Shown: positions 1 through 9,941, numbered from the stretch's first letter. The stretch: 64,000 nucleotides of DNA from OMII01 sp947467385 (GCA_044360075.1 JBIKLA010000010.1:1-64000), one strand, 5' to 3'. Made by a program: numbers and translations. Notes: generated from the sequence alone by a model not told the origin.

Positions 1-490
1 CGAATACGCCAACCAACACTCCAACTGAGACGCCGACGGATACGCCGACAAGCACGCCAACCAATACGCCGACTGATACGCCGACGGACACGCCGACCAA
101 TACGCCGACTGATACGCCGACTAATACCCCGACCAATACCCCAACGAACACGCCGACCAATACGCCGACAAGCACGCCAAGCAGCACTCCGACCAATACG
201 CCGACCAGCACTCCGACGAATACGCCAACCAACACTCCAACCGAGACGCCGACGGATACGCCGACAAGCACGCCAACCAATACGCCGACAAATACCCCGA
301 CGAATACGCCAACCAATACGCCGACTGATACGCCGACGAACACGCCGACTAATACCCCAACGAACACGCCGACCAATACGCCGACAAGCACGCCAAGCAG
401 CACTCCGACCAATACGCCGACCAGCACCCCGACGAATACGCCAACCAACACTCCAACCGAGACGCCGACGGATACGCCGACAAGCACGCC
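1..490 (+). repeat. 216-nt higher-order repeat (72 residues), two full copies plus part of a third
   Basis: The string CGAATACGCCAACCAACACT recurs at positions 1, 217 and 433, an exact spacing of 216 nt (18 tetrapeptides). Units 1-216 and 217-432 are nearly identical, including the distinctive CCAAGCAGCACTCC block. The third copy diverges after about 60 nt. The array may continue beyond the left edge. Confidence 0.85.
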
Positions 491-3400
491 GACAAACACA
501 CCAACTACCACTCCGACGAATACCCCAACCGATACGCCAACTAACACGCCTACGGATACGCCGACTAGCACGCCGACCAGCACTCCGACGGACACTCCGA
601 CGAATACCCCGACGAATACGCCAACCAACACGCCCACCAGCACGCCTACGAGCTCGCCTACCAATACGCCGACAAACACACCGACCAACACGCCAACCGA
701 TACGCCGACCTACACGCCGACGGATACCCCGACCAACACTCCGACAGCCACCCCGACAAACACCCCGACCAACACGCCAACAAATACGCCAACCAACACC
801 CCCACCAACACGCCGACTAATACGCCGACCAATACGGCGACAGATACGCCGACCAATACGCCAACGAACACGCCGACAGACACGCCGACCAACACGCCGA
901 CGAGCACGCCGACGAGCACGCCGACAGATACGCCGACGCGGACGCCGACCAACACGCCAACAACTACTCCAACAGCTACCCCGACCAATACGCCAACAAA
1001 TACGCCGACAAATACGCCAACCAACACACCAACAAACACGCCGACGGACACGCCGACAAACACGCCGACGGATACCCCGACATACACGCCGACAAATACG
1101 CCGACTACTACGCCAACAAGCACGCCAAGCAGCACTCCGACCAGCACGCCGACCACCACGCCAAGCAGCACACCGAGCAGCACGCCGACGAATACGCCAA
1201 CCAACACCCCAACCAACACGCCAACGAATACGCCAACTAATACCCCAACCGACACGCCGACTAACACGCCGACGGATACGCCAACCAGCACGCCGACCAC
1301 CACACCGACGAGCTCGCCGACCAATACGCCGACTGAGACGCCGACCAGCACGCCGACCACCACGCCGACCACCACGCCAACAGCAAGCCCAACGAACACC
1401 CCGACGGAGACGCCGACCAGCACGCCGACTGATACGCCGACAAACACGCCGACCAGCACTCCGACGAGCACGCCCACTAACACTCCGACAAGCAGCCCAA
1501 CGAGCACTCCCTCCGTCACGCCAACAAGCACGCCGACAGCAACGCCGAGCAGCACACCGTCCAGCACGCCAACGGATACGCCTACCCCGACCAGAACACC
1601 AACCGACACTCCGACTGGCACGCCGACGAATACGCCAACCAACACGCCCACCAGCACCCCAACTGCGACGCCAACCAACACGCAGAGCGCAACACCGTCG
1701 TCAACTCCGACGGCTACGCCAACGGCCACACCCACCGACACGAGCACTCCGACCGGCACGCCAACGAGCACGCCGACCGATACTCCAACGGAGACGCCGA
1801 CAAGCACTCCAACAACCACGCCGACGGACACGCCAACCAGCACACCAACGAGCACGCCGAGCTCGACTCCGACCAGCACGCCGTCAAGCTCGCCAACCAC
1901 GACACCGACGAGCACGCCGACCACTACGCCGACGTCGACGAACACGCCGACCACAACGCCGACCGCAACGCCGACGAGCACGCCGACCAACACGCCGACA
2001 GATACCCCGACGAGCACGCCGACCAGCTCGCCGACGCCTTCAAGCACGCCGACGGTCACCCCGACGGCTACTCCGACTTCAAGCAGCACGCCGACCAACA
2101 CGCCAACGGCGACTCCGAGCAGCACGCCGACGCAGACCGCAACGAACACGCCGACGGCCACCCCGACTCCTACAAGCACGCCGACGGACACGGCAACGAC
2201 GACTCCGACTCAGACCCCAACGGCCACGCCGACCGATACGCCGACCGCAACACCGACGAGCACACCAACCGCCTCGAACACGCCGACAGTCACTCCGACG
2301 GCCACGCCGACTGCGAGCAGCACACCGACGAGCACACCCACAAGCACTCCGACGCCGTCCAGCACGCCAACGACCACGCCGACAAACACGCCAACTCCAT
2401 CCAGCACACCAACGACCACGCCGACAAGCACCCCGACTGCCTCGAATACGCCGACTATCACGCCGACGAACACGCCAACGCCAACCAGCACGCCGACAAA
2501 TACGCCGACCAGCACCCCAACGGCGTCCAACACGCCGACAACGACGCCGACCAGCACGCCGACAGCGTCCAGCACTCCGACCGCCACTCCGACCAGCACG
2601 CCAACGGCCTCCAGCACACCGACGACCACGCCGACGAGCACGCCAACGCCTACGAGCACGCCGACCAGCACGCCGACCAGCACGCCAACGGCTACCAATA
2701 CACCGACAAGCACGCCTACGGCCACTCCGACCCGCACGCCAACACCGACCCCCACGCCGACCAATACGCCTACGAGTTCGCCGTCGCCAACGGTGACTCC
2801 AACGAGCACGCCGACAGATACGCCGACGAGCTCGCCAACCTCAGCCAATACGGCAACAAACACGCCGACCTCTACGCATACGCCAACCAGCACGCCAACT
2901 GCGACGAGCACACCGACCGCGACGCCGACCTCGACCCCGACCTCGTCCATGACGCCAACGAGCACACCGACCGCGACGAGCACGCCGACCCCGACGAGCA
3001 CGCCGACGAGCACGCCAACACGTACGCCGACGAATACGCCAACACCGTCAGACACGCCCACGGGCACACCAACCAGGACGCCGACAAGCACGCCGACGAG
3101 CACACCAACGGCAACCCATACGCCAACGAGCACGCCGACCCCGACGAGCACGCCGACGAACACGCCAACAGCAACTCCAACGAACACGCCGGTTTCGACG
3201 AATACGCCGACCAGCACGCCGACCCATACGCCTACTCCAACGAACACGCCGACGAGCACGCCAACTAGCACGCCGACGCCGACGAACACCCCGACAAGCA
3301 CACCGACGGCCACGCCAACGGCGACCAACACTCCGACACGCACGCCGAGCAGCACACCCACTACCACGCCGAGCGTAACGCCGACCGCCTCGTCCACTCC

Positions 3401-5543
3401 GACCAGCACACCGACCAGGACGCCAACCACCACACCAACGAGCACGCCGACCGCGACCGACACCGCGACAGCCACACCGACTCGCACGGCGACGAACACA
3501 CCGACGGCGAGCCCAACTGCGACTGCCACCCCGACGCGCACGCCAACAGGCACGCCGACAGACACGCCGACAGCGAGCCCGACTACGACTGATACTCCGA
3601 CCCGTACGCCGACAAACACGCCGAGCAGCACACCAACAGCCAGCCCGACTGCGACCGACACCCCGACAAGGACGCCGACCAGCTCTCCGACTCCGACACG
3701 GACGCCCACCAGCACCCCGACGGACACGCCAACGGCAACCCCGAGCTCGACGAACACCCCGACCGTCACGCCGACCAACACGCCGGCCGTCACGAACACG
3801 CCGACGATAACGCCGACGAACACGCCCACCAGCACGCCGTCCATGACGCCGACATCGACGAGCACTCCGACCAACACCCCGACCGCCACGCCGACCAACA
3901 CAAATACGCCGACAATCACCCCGACGAACACGCCGTCGGCAACTCCGACTCAGACGCCAACCTCGACTCCGACCGACACTCCGACGCCGACTGACACGCC
4001 AACTGCAACGCCGACCCGGACACCGACAAGCACGCCGTCGGCAACTCCAACCAGTACGCCGACGAGCACCAACACGCCGACCTTCACTCCGACGAATACG
4101 CCGAGCAACACCCCGACGCCGACGAACACGCCAACAAGCTCGCCGACGCCGACCAGCACGCCGACCAGCACGCCGAGCAACACGCCGACGCCGACCACGA
4201 CGCCAACCAGCACGCCAACGATGACCCCAACGGTTACGCCGACTCGTACGCCGACGGCGACACCGACGTCCACCGACACGCCGACGAACACCCCGACGCG
4301 CACGCCGACCAACACGCCAACCAGCACGGATACGCCAACTAACACGCCAACAGCAACCAACACGCCGACCACGACCCCGACGCGCACCCCGACCAGCACG
4401 CCGACAAGCACGAATACGCCGACCAACACGCCGACGCCAACTGACACTCCGACGGCAACGCCGACTCGCACGCCGACGAATACGCCAACGAGCACCCCGA
4501 CGTCGACCGACACGCCAACAGTGACGCCTACTACCACGCCAACAAACACGCCGACGGCCACTCCGACCCGTACGCCAACACCGACCAACACGCCGACCAA
4601 CACGCCTACAAGCACGCCGACGTCGACCAATACGCCGACTCAGACTCCGACCAGCACGCCGACGGCAACACCGAGCAATACGCCGACGCCGACCGATACG
4701 CCGACGGCAACTCCAACCCGTACGCCAACACCGACTAACACGCCGACCAACACGCCCACCAACACGCCGACGTCGACCAATACGCCGACTCAGACCCCGA
4801 CCAGCACGCCGACGGCAACACCGAGCAATACGCCGACGCCGACGAATACGCCAACCGTTACGCCGACCCTCACGCCAACTAACACGCCGACGAGCACGCC
4901 GACATCGACCAGCACGCCAACCAGTACGCCCACGCAGACGCCGACATCCACCAATACGCCGACCAACACGCCGACCCAAACGCCGACATCGACAAGCACA
5001 CCGACTAACACTCCAACACCGACACACACGCCAACGCCGACCAACACGCCGACCAACACGCCGACCGTCACTCCGACTAGCACGCCGACAAGCACCAACA
5101 CCCCAACGGCAACGCCGACAAACACCAACACGCCTACAAGTACCCCGACCAGGACGCCGACTAGCACGCCGACAAGCACCAACACCCCAACGGCAACGCC
5201 GACAAGCACGCCGACAAGCACGCCGACGCAGACGCCAACCAGCACCAGCACGCCGACTAGCACCCCGACGAACACCTACACGCCGACGCCGACGTCGACG
5301 CCGACTCGCACGCCGACCATCACGCCGACAAGCACGCCGACTCAGACGCCCACAAGCACGATGACTCCGACTCGTACACCAACGAGCACGCCGACCAGCA
5401 CGCCAACGTCGACCGACACCCCGACTATGACGCCAACGGCAACGTCTACAGAGACGCCGACCATCACGCCGACCCCAACTGCCACACCAACGTCGACTGA
5501 GACTCCGACAGTTACACCGACCCCAACGGCTACGGATACCCCA
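3..5543 (+). repeat. 12-nt-period tandem array encoding Thr-Pro-Thr-X
   Basis: The tract is built from ACN-CCN-ACN-NNN codons with period 12, occasionally extended by one extra residue (for example S-S or T-S-T). Every irregularity keeps the reading frame. Codon use varies at third positions, so most of the array is old and diverged, with younger higher-order duplications inside it. Confidence 0.95.
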
Positions 5544-6542
5544 ATCAACCGCGACGTCCAGGTATTCGGACAGGCGCTCATTGAGCAGACCCCGATTGCA
5601 GGCATGCCGCTCGATATCAACGGCGCAATTGTAACCACCGACGACAACGGAGAGTTCCGCGTCACGCTGCAAGAGGACGGGTACTACATCATCTCGAGCG
5701 GGCTTCCGAACGAGTACGGCGCTCAGGCCATCACCTTCACGCCAGTCCCTGACTCCGGCCTGAACCTCGGCATCAGGAGCCCATTGGTCATCGAGATGCA
5801 GCGTAACATCACGCTCGATGGGCCAATCTGCCGAGCCCTCCAGAACGGTGTCGAGGTGGCGTACTTCCCGTACAGGAACACGGCCGGAGTGCCGGTGCAG
5901 CTGCCGCTCGAGTACAGTAGGCTTAACCAGATCTTCTCGCCGCGTGGGGAGGCCACTCCACCAGAGCTCTTCGTGGGCGGCAAGAATGGATTCTTTAGGC
6001 CACTCTCAGCATTCGTCAGCGAGGGCACGTACGCAGGTGCTTGGCACGTGGCCGGTCAGCAGCTCGTCATGAACGGCAAGCCGCCAGTCTGTACGGGTGG
6101 CGGAGATCCGGATCCGGGAACATGCACGAAGATCAACATGGCTAAGTTCAACGCGGTCTGGAGCTTCACAGCAACAGTCGTCAGGACGCAGGTCAACAAG
6201 GCCAACAGCCTGGCAGGTGTGTCATGGTTCCCGAAACCACGGCAGCGCCTGGCTATCTTCGGCCGTGGTGCGACCGTTCTTTCCGGAATAAGGAACGAAA
6301 TTAACAAGTACGCCGACACCTATTCATGCGAGGCTCCGCTGCCAGATACTTGCACCGCATTACAAGTGAACAAGAGAAAGCTGACGAGCCTATTCGACAA
6401 GCTCTATAGCGGAACGCCAGAAGGGCTGGAAGCGCTTGATAGGCTTCGCACAGAGCAAAAGAGTGGCTTCAGCAAGCGGCTTAAGGCACTGCCGAACCAG
6501 GTCGCGCAATGCAGCAACACCGGCGGCACTGCTTCGAAATAA
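3..6542 (+). CDS. Giant Thr-Pro repeat surface/secreted protein, 5' end outside window
   Basis: The frame is open from the left edge to the TAA at 6540-6542, giving 2,179 residues in the window with no stop or frameshift. About 1,847 residues are T-P-T-X tetrapeptides, with X mostly N, S, D, A, R, E or Q. From about 5544 a unique 332-residue C-terminus follows. Its first ~85 residues look like a carboxypeptidase-regulatory-type beta-sandwich (VFGQAL...DDNGEFRVTL). The remainder has six cysteines and a Lys-rich end. Low-complexity Thr-Pro tracts are known as extended, often O-glycosylated stalks or linkers, so a cell-surface or extracellular role is inferred. The signal peptide would lie outside the window. 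A GTG at 2793 begins the longest conventional ORF, but the repeats upstream are in the same frame, so it is not the real start. The function of the C-terminal domain is unknown. Confidence 0.8.
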   Translation, partial: NTPTNTPTETPTDTPTSTPTNTPTDTPTDTPTNTPTDTPTNTPTNTPTNTPTNTPTSTPSSTPTNTPTSTPTNTPTNTPTETPTDTPTSTPTNTPTNTPTNTPTNTPTDTPTNTPTNTPTNTPTNTPTSTPSSTPTNTPTSTPTNTPTNTPTETPTDTPTSTPTNTPTTTPTNTPTDTPTNTPTDTPTSTPTSTPTDTPTNTPTNTPTNTPTSTPTSSPTNTPTNTPTNTPTDTPTYTPTDTPTNTPTATPTNTPTNTPTNTPTNTPTNTPTNTPTNTATDTPTNTPTNTPTDTPTNTPTSTPTSTPTDTPTRTPTNTPTTTPTATPTNTPTNTPTNTPTNTPTNTPTDTPTNTPTDTPTYTPTNTPTTTPTSTPSSTPTSTPTTTPSSTPSSTPTNTPTNTPTNTPTNTPTNTPTDTPTNTPTDTPTSTPTTTPTSSPTNTPTETPTSTPTTTPTTTPTASPTNTPTETPTSTPTDTPTNTPTSTPTSTPTNTPTSSPTSTPSVTPTSTPTATPSSTPSSTPTDTPTPTRTPTDTPTGTPTNTPTNTPTSTPTATPTNTQSATPSSTPTATPTATPTDTSTPTGTPTSTPTDTPTETPTSTPTTTPTDTPTSTPTSTPSSTPTSTPSSSPTTTPTSTPTTTPTSTNTPTTTPTATPTSTPTNTPTDTPTSTPTSSPTPSSTPTVTPTATPTSSSTPTNTPTATPSSTPTQTATNTPTATPTPTSTPTDTATTTPTQTPTATPTDTPTATPTSTPTASNTPTVTPTATPTASSTPTSTPTSTPTPSSTPTTTPTNTPTPSSTPTTTPTSTPTASNTPTITPTNTPTPTSTPTNTPTSTPTASNTPTTTPTSTPTASSTPTATPTSTPTASSTPTTTPTSTPTPTSTPTSTPTSTPTATNTPTSTPTATPTRTPTPTPTPTNTPTSSPSPTVTPTSTPTDTPTSSPTSANTATNTPTSTHTPTSTPTATSTPTATPTSTPTSSMTPTSTPTATSTPTPTSTPTSTPTRTPTNTPTPSDTPTGTPTRTPTSTPTSTPTATHTPTSTPTPTSTPTNTPTATPTNTPVSTNTPTSTPTHTPTPTNTPTSTPTSTPTPTNTPTSTPTATPTATNTPTRTPSSTPTTTPSVTPTASSTPTSTPTRTPTTTPTSTPTATDTATATPTRTATNTPTASPTATATPTRTPTGTPTDTPTASPTTTDTPTRTPTNTPSSTPTASPTATDTPTRTPTSSPTPTRTPTSTPTDTPTATPSSTNTPTVTPTNTPAVTNTPTITPTNTPTSTPSMTPTSTSTPTNTPTATPTNTNTPTITPTNTPSATPTQTPTSTPTDTPTPTDTPTATPTRTPTSTPSATPTSTPTSTNTPTFTPTNTPSNTPTPTNTPTSSPTPTSTPTSTPSNTPTPTTTPTSTPTMTPTVTPTRTPTATPTSTDTPTNTPTRTPTNTPTSTDTPTNTPTATNTPTTTPTRTPTSTPTSTNTPTNTPTPTDTPTATPTRTPTNTPTSTPTSTDTPTVTPTTTPTNTPTATPTRTPTPTNTPTNTPTSTPTSTNTPTQTPTSTPTATPSNTPTPTDTPTATPTRTPTPTNTPTNTPTNTPTSTNTPTQTPTSTPTATPSNTPTPTNTPTVTPTLTPTNTPTSTPTSTSTPTSTPTQTPTSTNTPTNTPTQTPTSTSTPTNTPTPTHTPTPTNTPTNTPTVTPTSTPTSTNTPTATPTNTNTPTSTPTRTPTSTPTSTNTPTATPTSTPTSTPTQTPTSTSTPTSTPTNTYTPTPTSTPTRTPTITPTSTPTQTPTSTMTPTRTPTSTPTSTPTSTDTPTMTPTATSTETPTITPTPTATPTSTETPTVTPTPTATDTPINRDVQVFGQALIEQTPIAGMPLDINGAIVTTDDNGEFRVTLQEDGYYIISSGLPNEYGAQAITFTPVPDSGLNLGIRSPLVIEMQRNITLDGPICRALQNGVEVAYFPYRNTAGVPVQLPLEYSRLNQIFSPRGEATPPELFVGGKNGFFRPLSAFVSEGTYAGAWHVAGQQLVMNGKPPVCTGGGDPDPGTCTKINMAKFNAVWSFTATVVRTQVNKANSLAGVSWFPKPRQRLAIFGRGATVLSGIRNEINKYADTYSCEAPLPDTCTALQVNKRKLTSLFDKLYSGTPEGLEALDRLRTEQKSGFSKRLKALPNQVAQCSNTGGTASK
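4571..4870 (+). repeat. 150-nt higher-order repeat (50 residues), two copies
   Basis: TACGCCAACACCGAC-type sequence starts at 4571 and again at 4721. Both copies carry the same rare blocks (ACGTCGACCAATACG, then ACTCAGAC, then GCAACACCGAGC) in the same order. Differences are a few synonymous or conservative changes, so this is an in-frame duplication separate from the one at the left edge. Confidence 0.75.
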
Positions 6543-6715
6543 ATCGGGCGCCGTTTCAGTATGTTGGATCCCCAATAAACCTGAAGCGGTGCCCTTTCCC
6601 AGCTCATCCTAGAAAGACGGGCTGGGTGCGCGAAGCCCCATGGTTTAGTCTGGCACACCCCTTGCTGCAGTATGGTCGAGAGGGCCCAAAATCAGCCCTT
6701 TAGCGAAAGGACCCT

Positions 6716-7330
6716 ATGAAAACAACGGCTGCGAATTCACGAGAGATGCAGGTGCCCGCCGTAAGTGCCCCAAAACAGCGGCGCGATCGCTCTCAGCCTG
6801 AGGAAATCAACGATTTTGGGCGCGTCATCCAGACCCTACTCGGCAAAAGGCGCCGGGCTGACAAGGTCAGTGAGGAGGAACTTTTTGCCGGGTCAGTCTT
6901 TAGTCTCGTCAAGCATGAGTTCGGAACCCAGATGGCGCGCGACTGGAAGGCCGCGTTCAAGCTCGCCCTGGTCGACAAGCCGGCCAATGAGCAAATGCCC
7001 TCCGCCGAGCGAGCTGCCAAGGAGGCCCTCGACTTCTTTGTGAAGGCCACAATCATCTCCAAGGATAAGGCCGACTCAATCCGCGAGGTGGCCTCGCAGA
7101 TTTGCCAACTTGACGACCATAGGGGCATTTGGGATGCATACGGCGACACTAAGGCCGTGAAGAGCTTCGCCTCGGCCCAAACGCTGATGGCACAGCGGCT
7201 TGAGGAGGCGACCTCCGGCACCACCCCCGAATCGAACAAGATCGCCAGCAAGCTAAGCTACCAGCTAGAGTCCCAGCCCGTTCCGGAGGTCTCTCGTCGC
7301 CCATCACGCCGGGTGAAGACCGTCGGCTAA
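6716..7330 (+). CDS. Hypothetical protein, 204 aa
   Basis: The ATG follows a clear ribosome binding site (GAAAGGA, 4 nt upstream). The product is charged and apparently soluble, with no signal peptide or membrane segment. A basic N-terminus (QRRDRSQPEE) leads into a mainly helical middle (residues ~30-150, rich in A, K, E and L), and the tail is Ser/Arg-rich (RRPSRRVKTVG). I do not recognise a family. It lies 173 nt after the Thr-Pro giant on the same strand, so co-transcription is possible but unsupported. Codon use resembles the neighbours. The coding call rests on the RBS, the length and the absence of a competing frame. Confidence 0.65.
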   Translation: MKTTAANSREMQVPAVSAPKQRRDRSQPEEINDFGRVIQTLLGKRRRADKVSEEELFAGSVFSLVKHEFGTQMARDWKAAFKLALVDKPANEQMPSAERAAKEALDFFVKATIISKDKADSIREVASQICQLDDHRGIWDAYGDTKAVKSFASAQTLMAQRLEEATSGTTPESNKIASKLSYQLESQPVPEVSRRPSRRVKTVG

Positions 7331-7411
7331 CCAGACATCGCCTGTCCAAGCAAGCCCGACCATTGGCCGCCGTGAGCTAGGGCATTCCGCCGCGAGCGCC
7401 CATGCGCAACG

Positions 7412-8824
7412 ATGTGGGCCGAAAAACGCATCCCGCGTCCCCTCGGCAGCACCGTGACAACAGCACTGAATCGCCCAACCCTGCGCCCCTCTCCACGCAC
7501 CTACCTTGTGAGCTGCGCCATAAGTGGCGTCCTGTGGCTGATACTGCTTTTGCCCCTCGACCGACAAAGCTCAGCAGCGAAGCCGCTCAAAGGCCCCAGT
7601 CTCTCCCAAAGTGACTCCTCGTCGTGGATGCCCTTCCGGTTTCGTGCCACCAGCAGCACTCGCCTCATCCGCGTCACGTCGCTCGCCAACCAGGGCCCAG
7701 GCACTTTGCGCAGCTGCATCTCAGAAACTGGCTCCCGCGTGTGCGTGTTTGAGGTGGGCGGCGTCATCCCGCTCCTCTCGTCGCTCATCATCTCCGAGCC
7801 TCACCTGCTTGTGGCAGGGCAAACAGCGCCAGCTCCCGGCATCACCCTTACGGGCAGCGGAATCCGCATCGCTACGGACCACGTCCAGATCGAGCACCTC
7901 GCAATCCGTCCCGGTGATGACCCGCTGCTCGGCGCCAAGCCCGTCGAGCGCGATGCGGTATCGATCGGAGCTATCCCGCCTGAGAGCGCACACCACGTTA
8001 CGCTCAGGCACCTCTCGCTCACATGGGCCATCGATGAAAACCTATCGACCTGGTACCCCACAACACACTCCGTGAACGTCAGCAATTCCATCATCGCCGA
8101 GGGTCTCCACCGCTCAATTCACCCCAAGGGCCCGCACAGCAAGGGGGCTCTGATCGGCTACGGCTCACAGCGCGTGGTGCTGCGCGAGAACCTCATCGCT
8201 TTTAACGATGAGCGCAACCCGTACATTGAGCCCGGGTCGTCGGTTGATCTCATCAATAATGTCATCTATGGCTGGGGACCGCGCAGCGCATCTTCAGCCT
8301 GCAACCTCACCAACAACGACCACTCCGCAGTGCCCGTCGTCGTCTCCGTGGTGGGAAATCTGTTCATCCCAGGGCCCACAAGCTTTCACGCCAGGGCGCC
8401 GGTGTATGCCCGCTACATCTCTCCCGCAAGCCTCGTATTTACGCAGGGGAATCTGGCACCATACATGGCGGCGTGGGCCGGCAGCGGCCGGGACGTGACC
8501 GACTTAAGCGCCCCGGAGACCATAAGCCGGACCTGCCCCTCTCCGTTAGGCTGCTCGGCACGCTTGCGGGCCGAAGATGTTGAAGCGTCAGTGCTGCAAA
8601 ATGCCGGGAGCAGGCCAGCTCAGCGCTCACCAATCGACAGGCGCATCATCAAGCAGGTGCGCTCGCGAACCGGAGATCTCAAGGACTGCATCTCTGGCTG
8701 TACCCGGGCCGCTGGACAGGGATTACAGGGGATTCGGCCGACACGCCGCGCCCTGATTCCTCCAAAGCGCAATATCGGGCGGTGGTTACAGCGGTTTTCG
8801 CGCGCAGTGGAGCACGTGGGCTAG
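7412..8824 (+). CDS. Pectate-lyase-like secreted right-handed beta-helix protein
   Basis: 470 residues. An N-terminal hydrophobic stretch at ~31-48 (YLVSCAISGVLWLILLLPL) is a signal anchor or a signal peptide with a long n-region. The body has the signature of PL1-like parallel beta-helix proteins: GTLRSCI, VFEVGGVIPL, PGITLTGSGIRI, HLAIRPGDD, DAVSIG, LSWAIDEN and SNSIIAEGL, followed by HPKGPHSKG and ERNP. Such proteins cleave or bind acidic polysaccharides outside the cytoplasm, so action on the polymer made next door is plausible. The start has only a weak RBS, and a downstream GTG is possible. The TAG stop overlaps by 4 bp with the convergent epimerase gene. Confidence 0.75.
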   Translation: MWAEKRIPRPLGSTVTTALNRPTLRPSPRTYLVSCAISGVLWLILLLPLDRQSSAAKPLKGPSLSQSDSSSWMPFRFRATSSTRLIRVTSLANQGPGTLRSCISETGSRVCVFEVGGVIPLLSSLIISEPHLLVAGQTAPAPGITLTGSGIRIATDHVQIEHLAIRPGDDPLLGAKPVERDAVSIGAIPPESAHHVTLRHLSLTWAIDENLSTWYPTTHSVNVSNSIIAEGLHRSIHPKGPHSKGALIGYGSQRVVLRENLIAFNDERNPYIEPGSSVDLINNVIYGWGPRSASSACNLTNNDHSAVPVVVSVVGNLFIPGPTSFHARAPVYARYISPASLVFTQGNLAPYMAAWAGSGRDVTDLSAPETISRTCPSPLGCSARLRAEDVEASVLQNAGSRPAQRSPIDRRIIKQVRSRTGDLKDCISGCTRAAGQGLQGIRPTRRALIPPKRNIGRWLQRFSRAVEHVG

Positions 8825-9783
8825 GCTTGCTTTCGGGCCTTTACGAACCAGTCGTGGAAGCGCTGCATCCCCTCCCGGAACGATACCTTCGGCTCGTAAC
8901 CGAGCAGAGAATGCGCCTTTGAGACATCCGCGTTCGTCAGGTCGACATCTCCCGGCTGCGCCGGCTGCTGGTCGATTACTAGCTTCTTGCCGGTGACGGT
9001 CTCAACTGTCTGAAGAGCCTCGTTGAGCGACACGGTTGCCGAGTTGCCCAGGTTAAAGATCTCGTAGCCGAACTCTCGGTCGATGGCGTTGACGAATCCG
9101 GCGACGAAGTCGTCGATGTAGGTGTAGTCGCGGCGCGTGGAACCGTCCCCGAACTTTCGTATCGACTTGTTGTCGAGCGCCGCCGAGAGGAAGAGCCATG
9201 GAGCCATGTCGGGACGCCCGCGCGGGCCATACACTGTAAACGGCCGCACCACGTTGACGTTCATTGCATAGAGCGAGTGATACGTGTACCCCAGAACCTC
9301 CGTGGCCTTCTTCGTCGCCGCGTAGGGCGAGATCGGGCGGTCAGTCGCCGAGTCATCCTCCCTAAACGGGATGCGGGTTGAATTGCCGTACACCGATGAG
9401 GACGAGGTGATGACCGTGTTGCGCACTCCCGCCCTGTGAGCCGAATCGAGCACGGTCAGCGTACCCCGCACATTGGCGTCCTGGTAAATGAAGGGATCTT
9501 CGATGGAGGGGCGCACTCCAGCGCGGGCGGCCAGGTGAGCGACGTGGGAAATACTACCCTTTGAAAAAGCGCCCTCAACTGCAGCGCGATCGCAGATGTC
9601 GGCCTCAACAAATGAAAAGCGCGGGTGCTTGGTCAGGAGCGCCACGTTCTCGCGCTTAAACTGCACGGGGTAGTAGTCATTGACATTATCGACACCAATA
9701 ACCGTATCTCCTCGTGCGAGAAGGCTCTCTGCGACGTGGGAGCCGATAAAGCCTGCGGCACCGGTAACGAGAACTGTTTTCAT
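8821..9783 (-). CDS. NAD-dependent epimerase, UDP-glucuronate 4-epimerase-like
   Basis: 320 residues of an extended short-chain dehydrogenase. The N-terminal NAD site is TGAAGFIGSH, the catalytic pair is Y-x-x-x-K (SPYAATKK), and TSSSSVYG supplies the Ser. The NDYYPVQFKREN region, the YGPRGRPDMAP loop and the C-terminal PGDVDLTNADVSKA motif match UDP-glucuronate 4-epimerases of capsule and LPS clusters rather than GalE. It would convert UDP-GlcA to UDP-GalA in the cytoplasm to feed the polysaccharide locus. The ATG has a good AGAGGAG site. The exact sugar cannot be fixed from sequence. Confidence 0.85.
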   Translation of the reverse strand: MKTVLVTGAAGFIGSHVAESLLARGDTVIGVDNVNDYYPVQFKRENVALLTKHPRFSFVEADICDRAAVEGAFSKGSISHVAHLAARAGVRPSIEDPFIYQDANVRGTLTVLDSAHRAGVRNTVITSSSSVYGNSTRIPFREDDSATDRPISPYAATKKATEVLGYTYHSLYAMNVNVVRPFTVYGPRGRPDMAPWLFLSAALDNKSIRKFGDGSTRRDYTYIDDFVAGFVNAIDREFGYEIFNLGNSATVSLNEALQTVETVTGKKLVIDQQPAQPGDVDLTNADVSKAHSLLGYEPKVSFREGMQRFHDWFVKARKQA

Positions 9784-9941
9784 GCACTCCTCTCTCTTGC
9801 GCTCGGTATTGTGGTCGGATTGCCCACGAAAATCAATCAGGGGAGCTGGACAGGCCGAACGCGATCCCTACCCGATTGCGGCTCACCGCGGGATGAGCCT
9901 CGTTAGACCCGGAAGTTCGGCACCTGAAGCATCATAACGCC

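Noticed and set aside
710..5275. Long minus-strand ORFs of Val-Gly-Val/Leu repeats (for example 710-2191, 2210-3931, 3950-4630, 4790-5275)
   Set aside because: They are the antisense reading of the Thr-Pro codon array. The period-12 composition has almost no stops on that strand. They are interrupted in places, whereas the plus frame is continuous into a unique C-terminal domain.
1..5543. Regular repeats suggesting a CRISPR array
   Set aside because: The period is 12 nt with no constant repeat/unique spacer alternation and the tract is protein-coding. No cas genes are present.
3048..5672. 874-residue minus-strand ORF rich in Arg
   Set aside because: Composition (Arg/Gly/Cys/Trp) is that of a third frame through GC-rich repeats. 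It has no domain and no RBS, and it runs into the antisense of the C-terminal domain.
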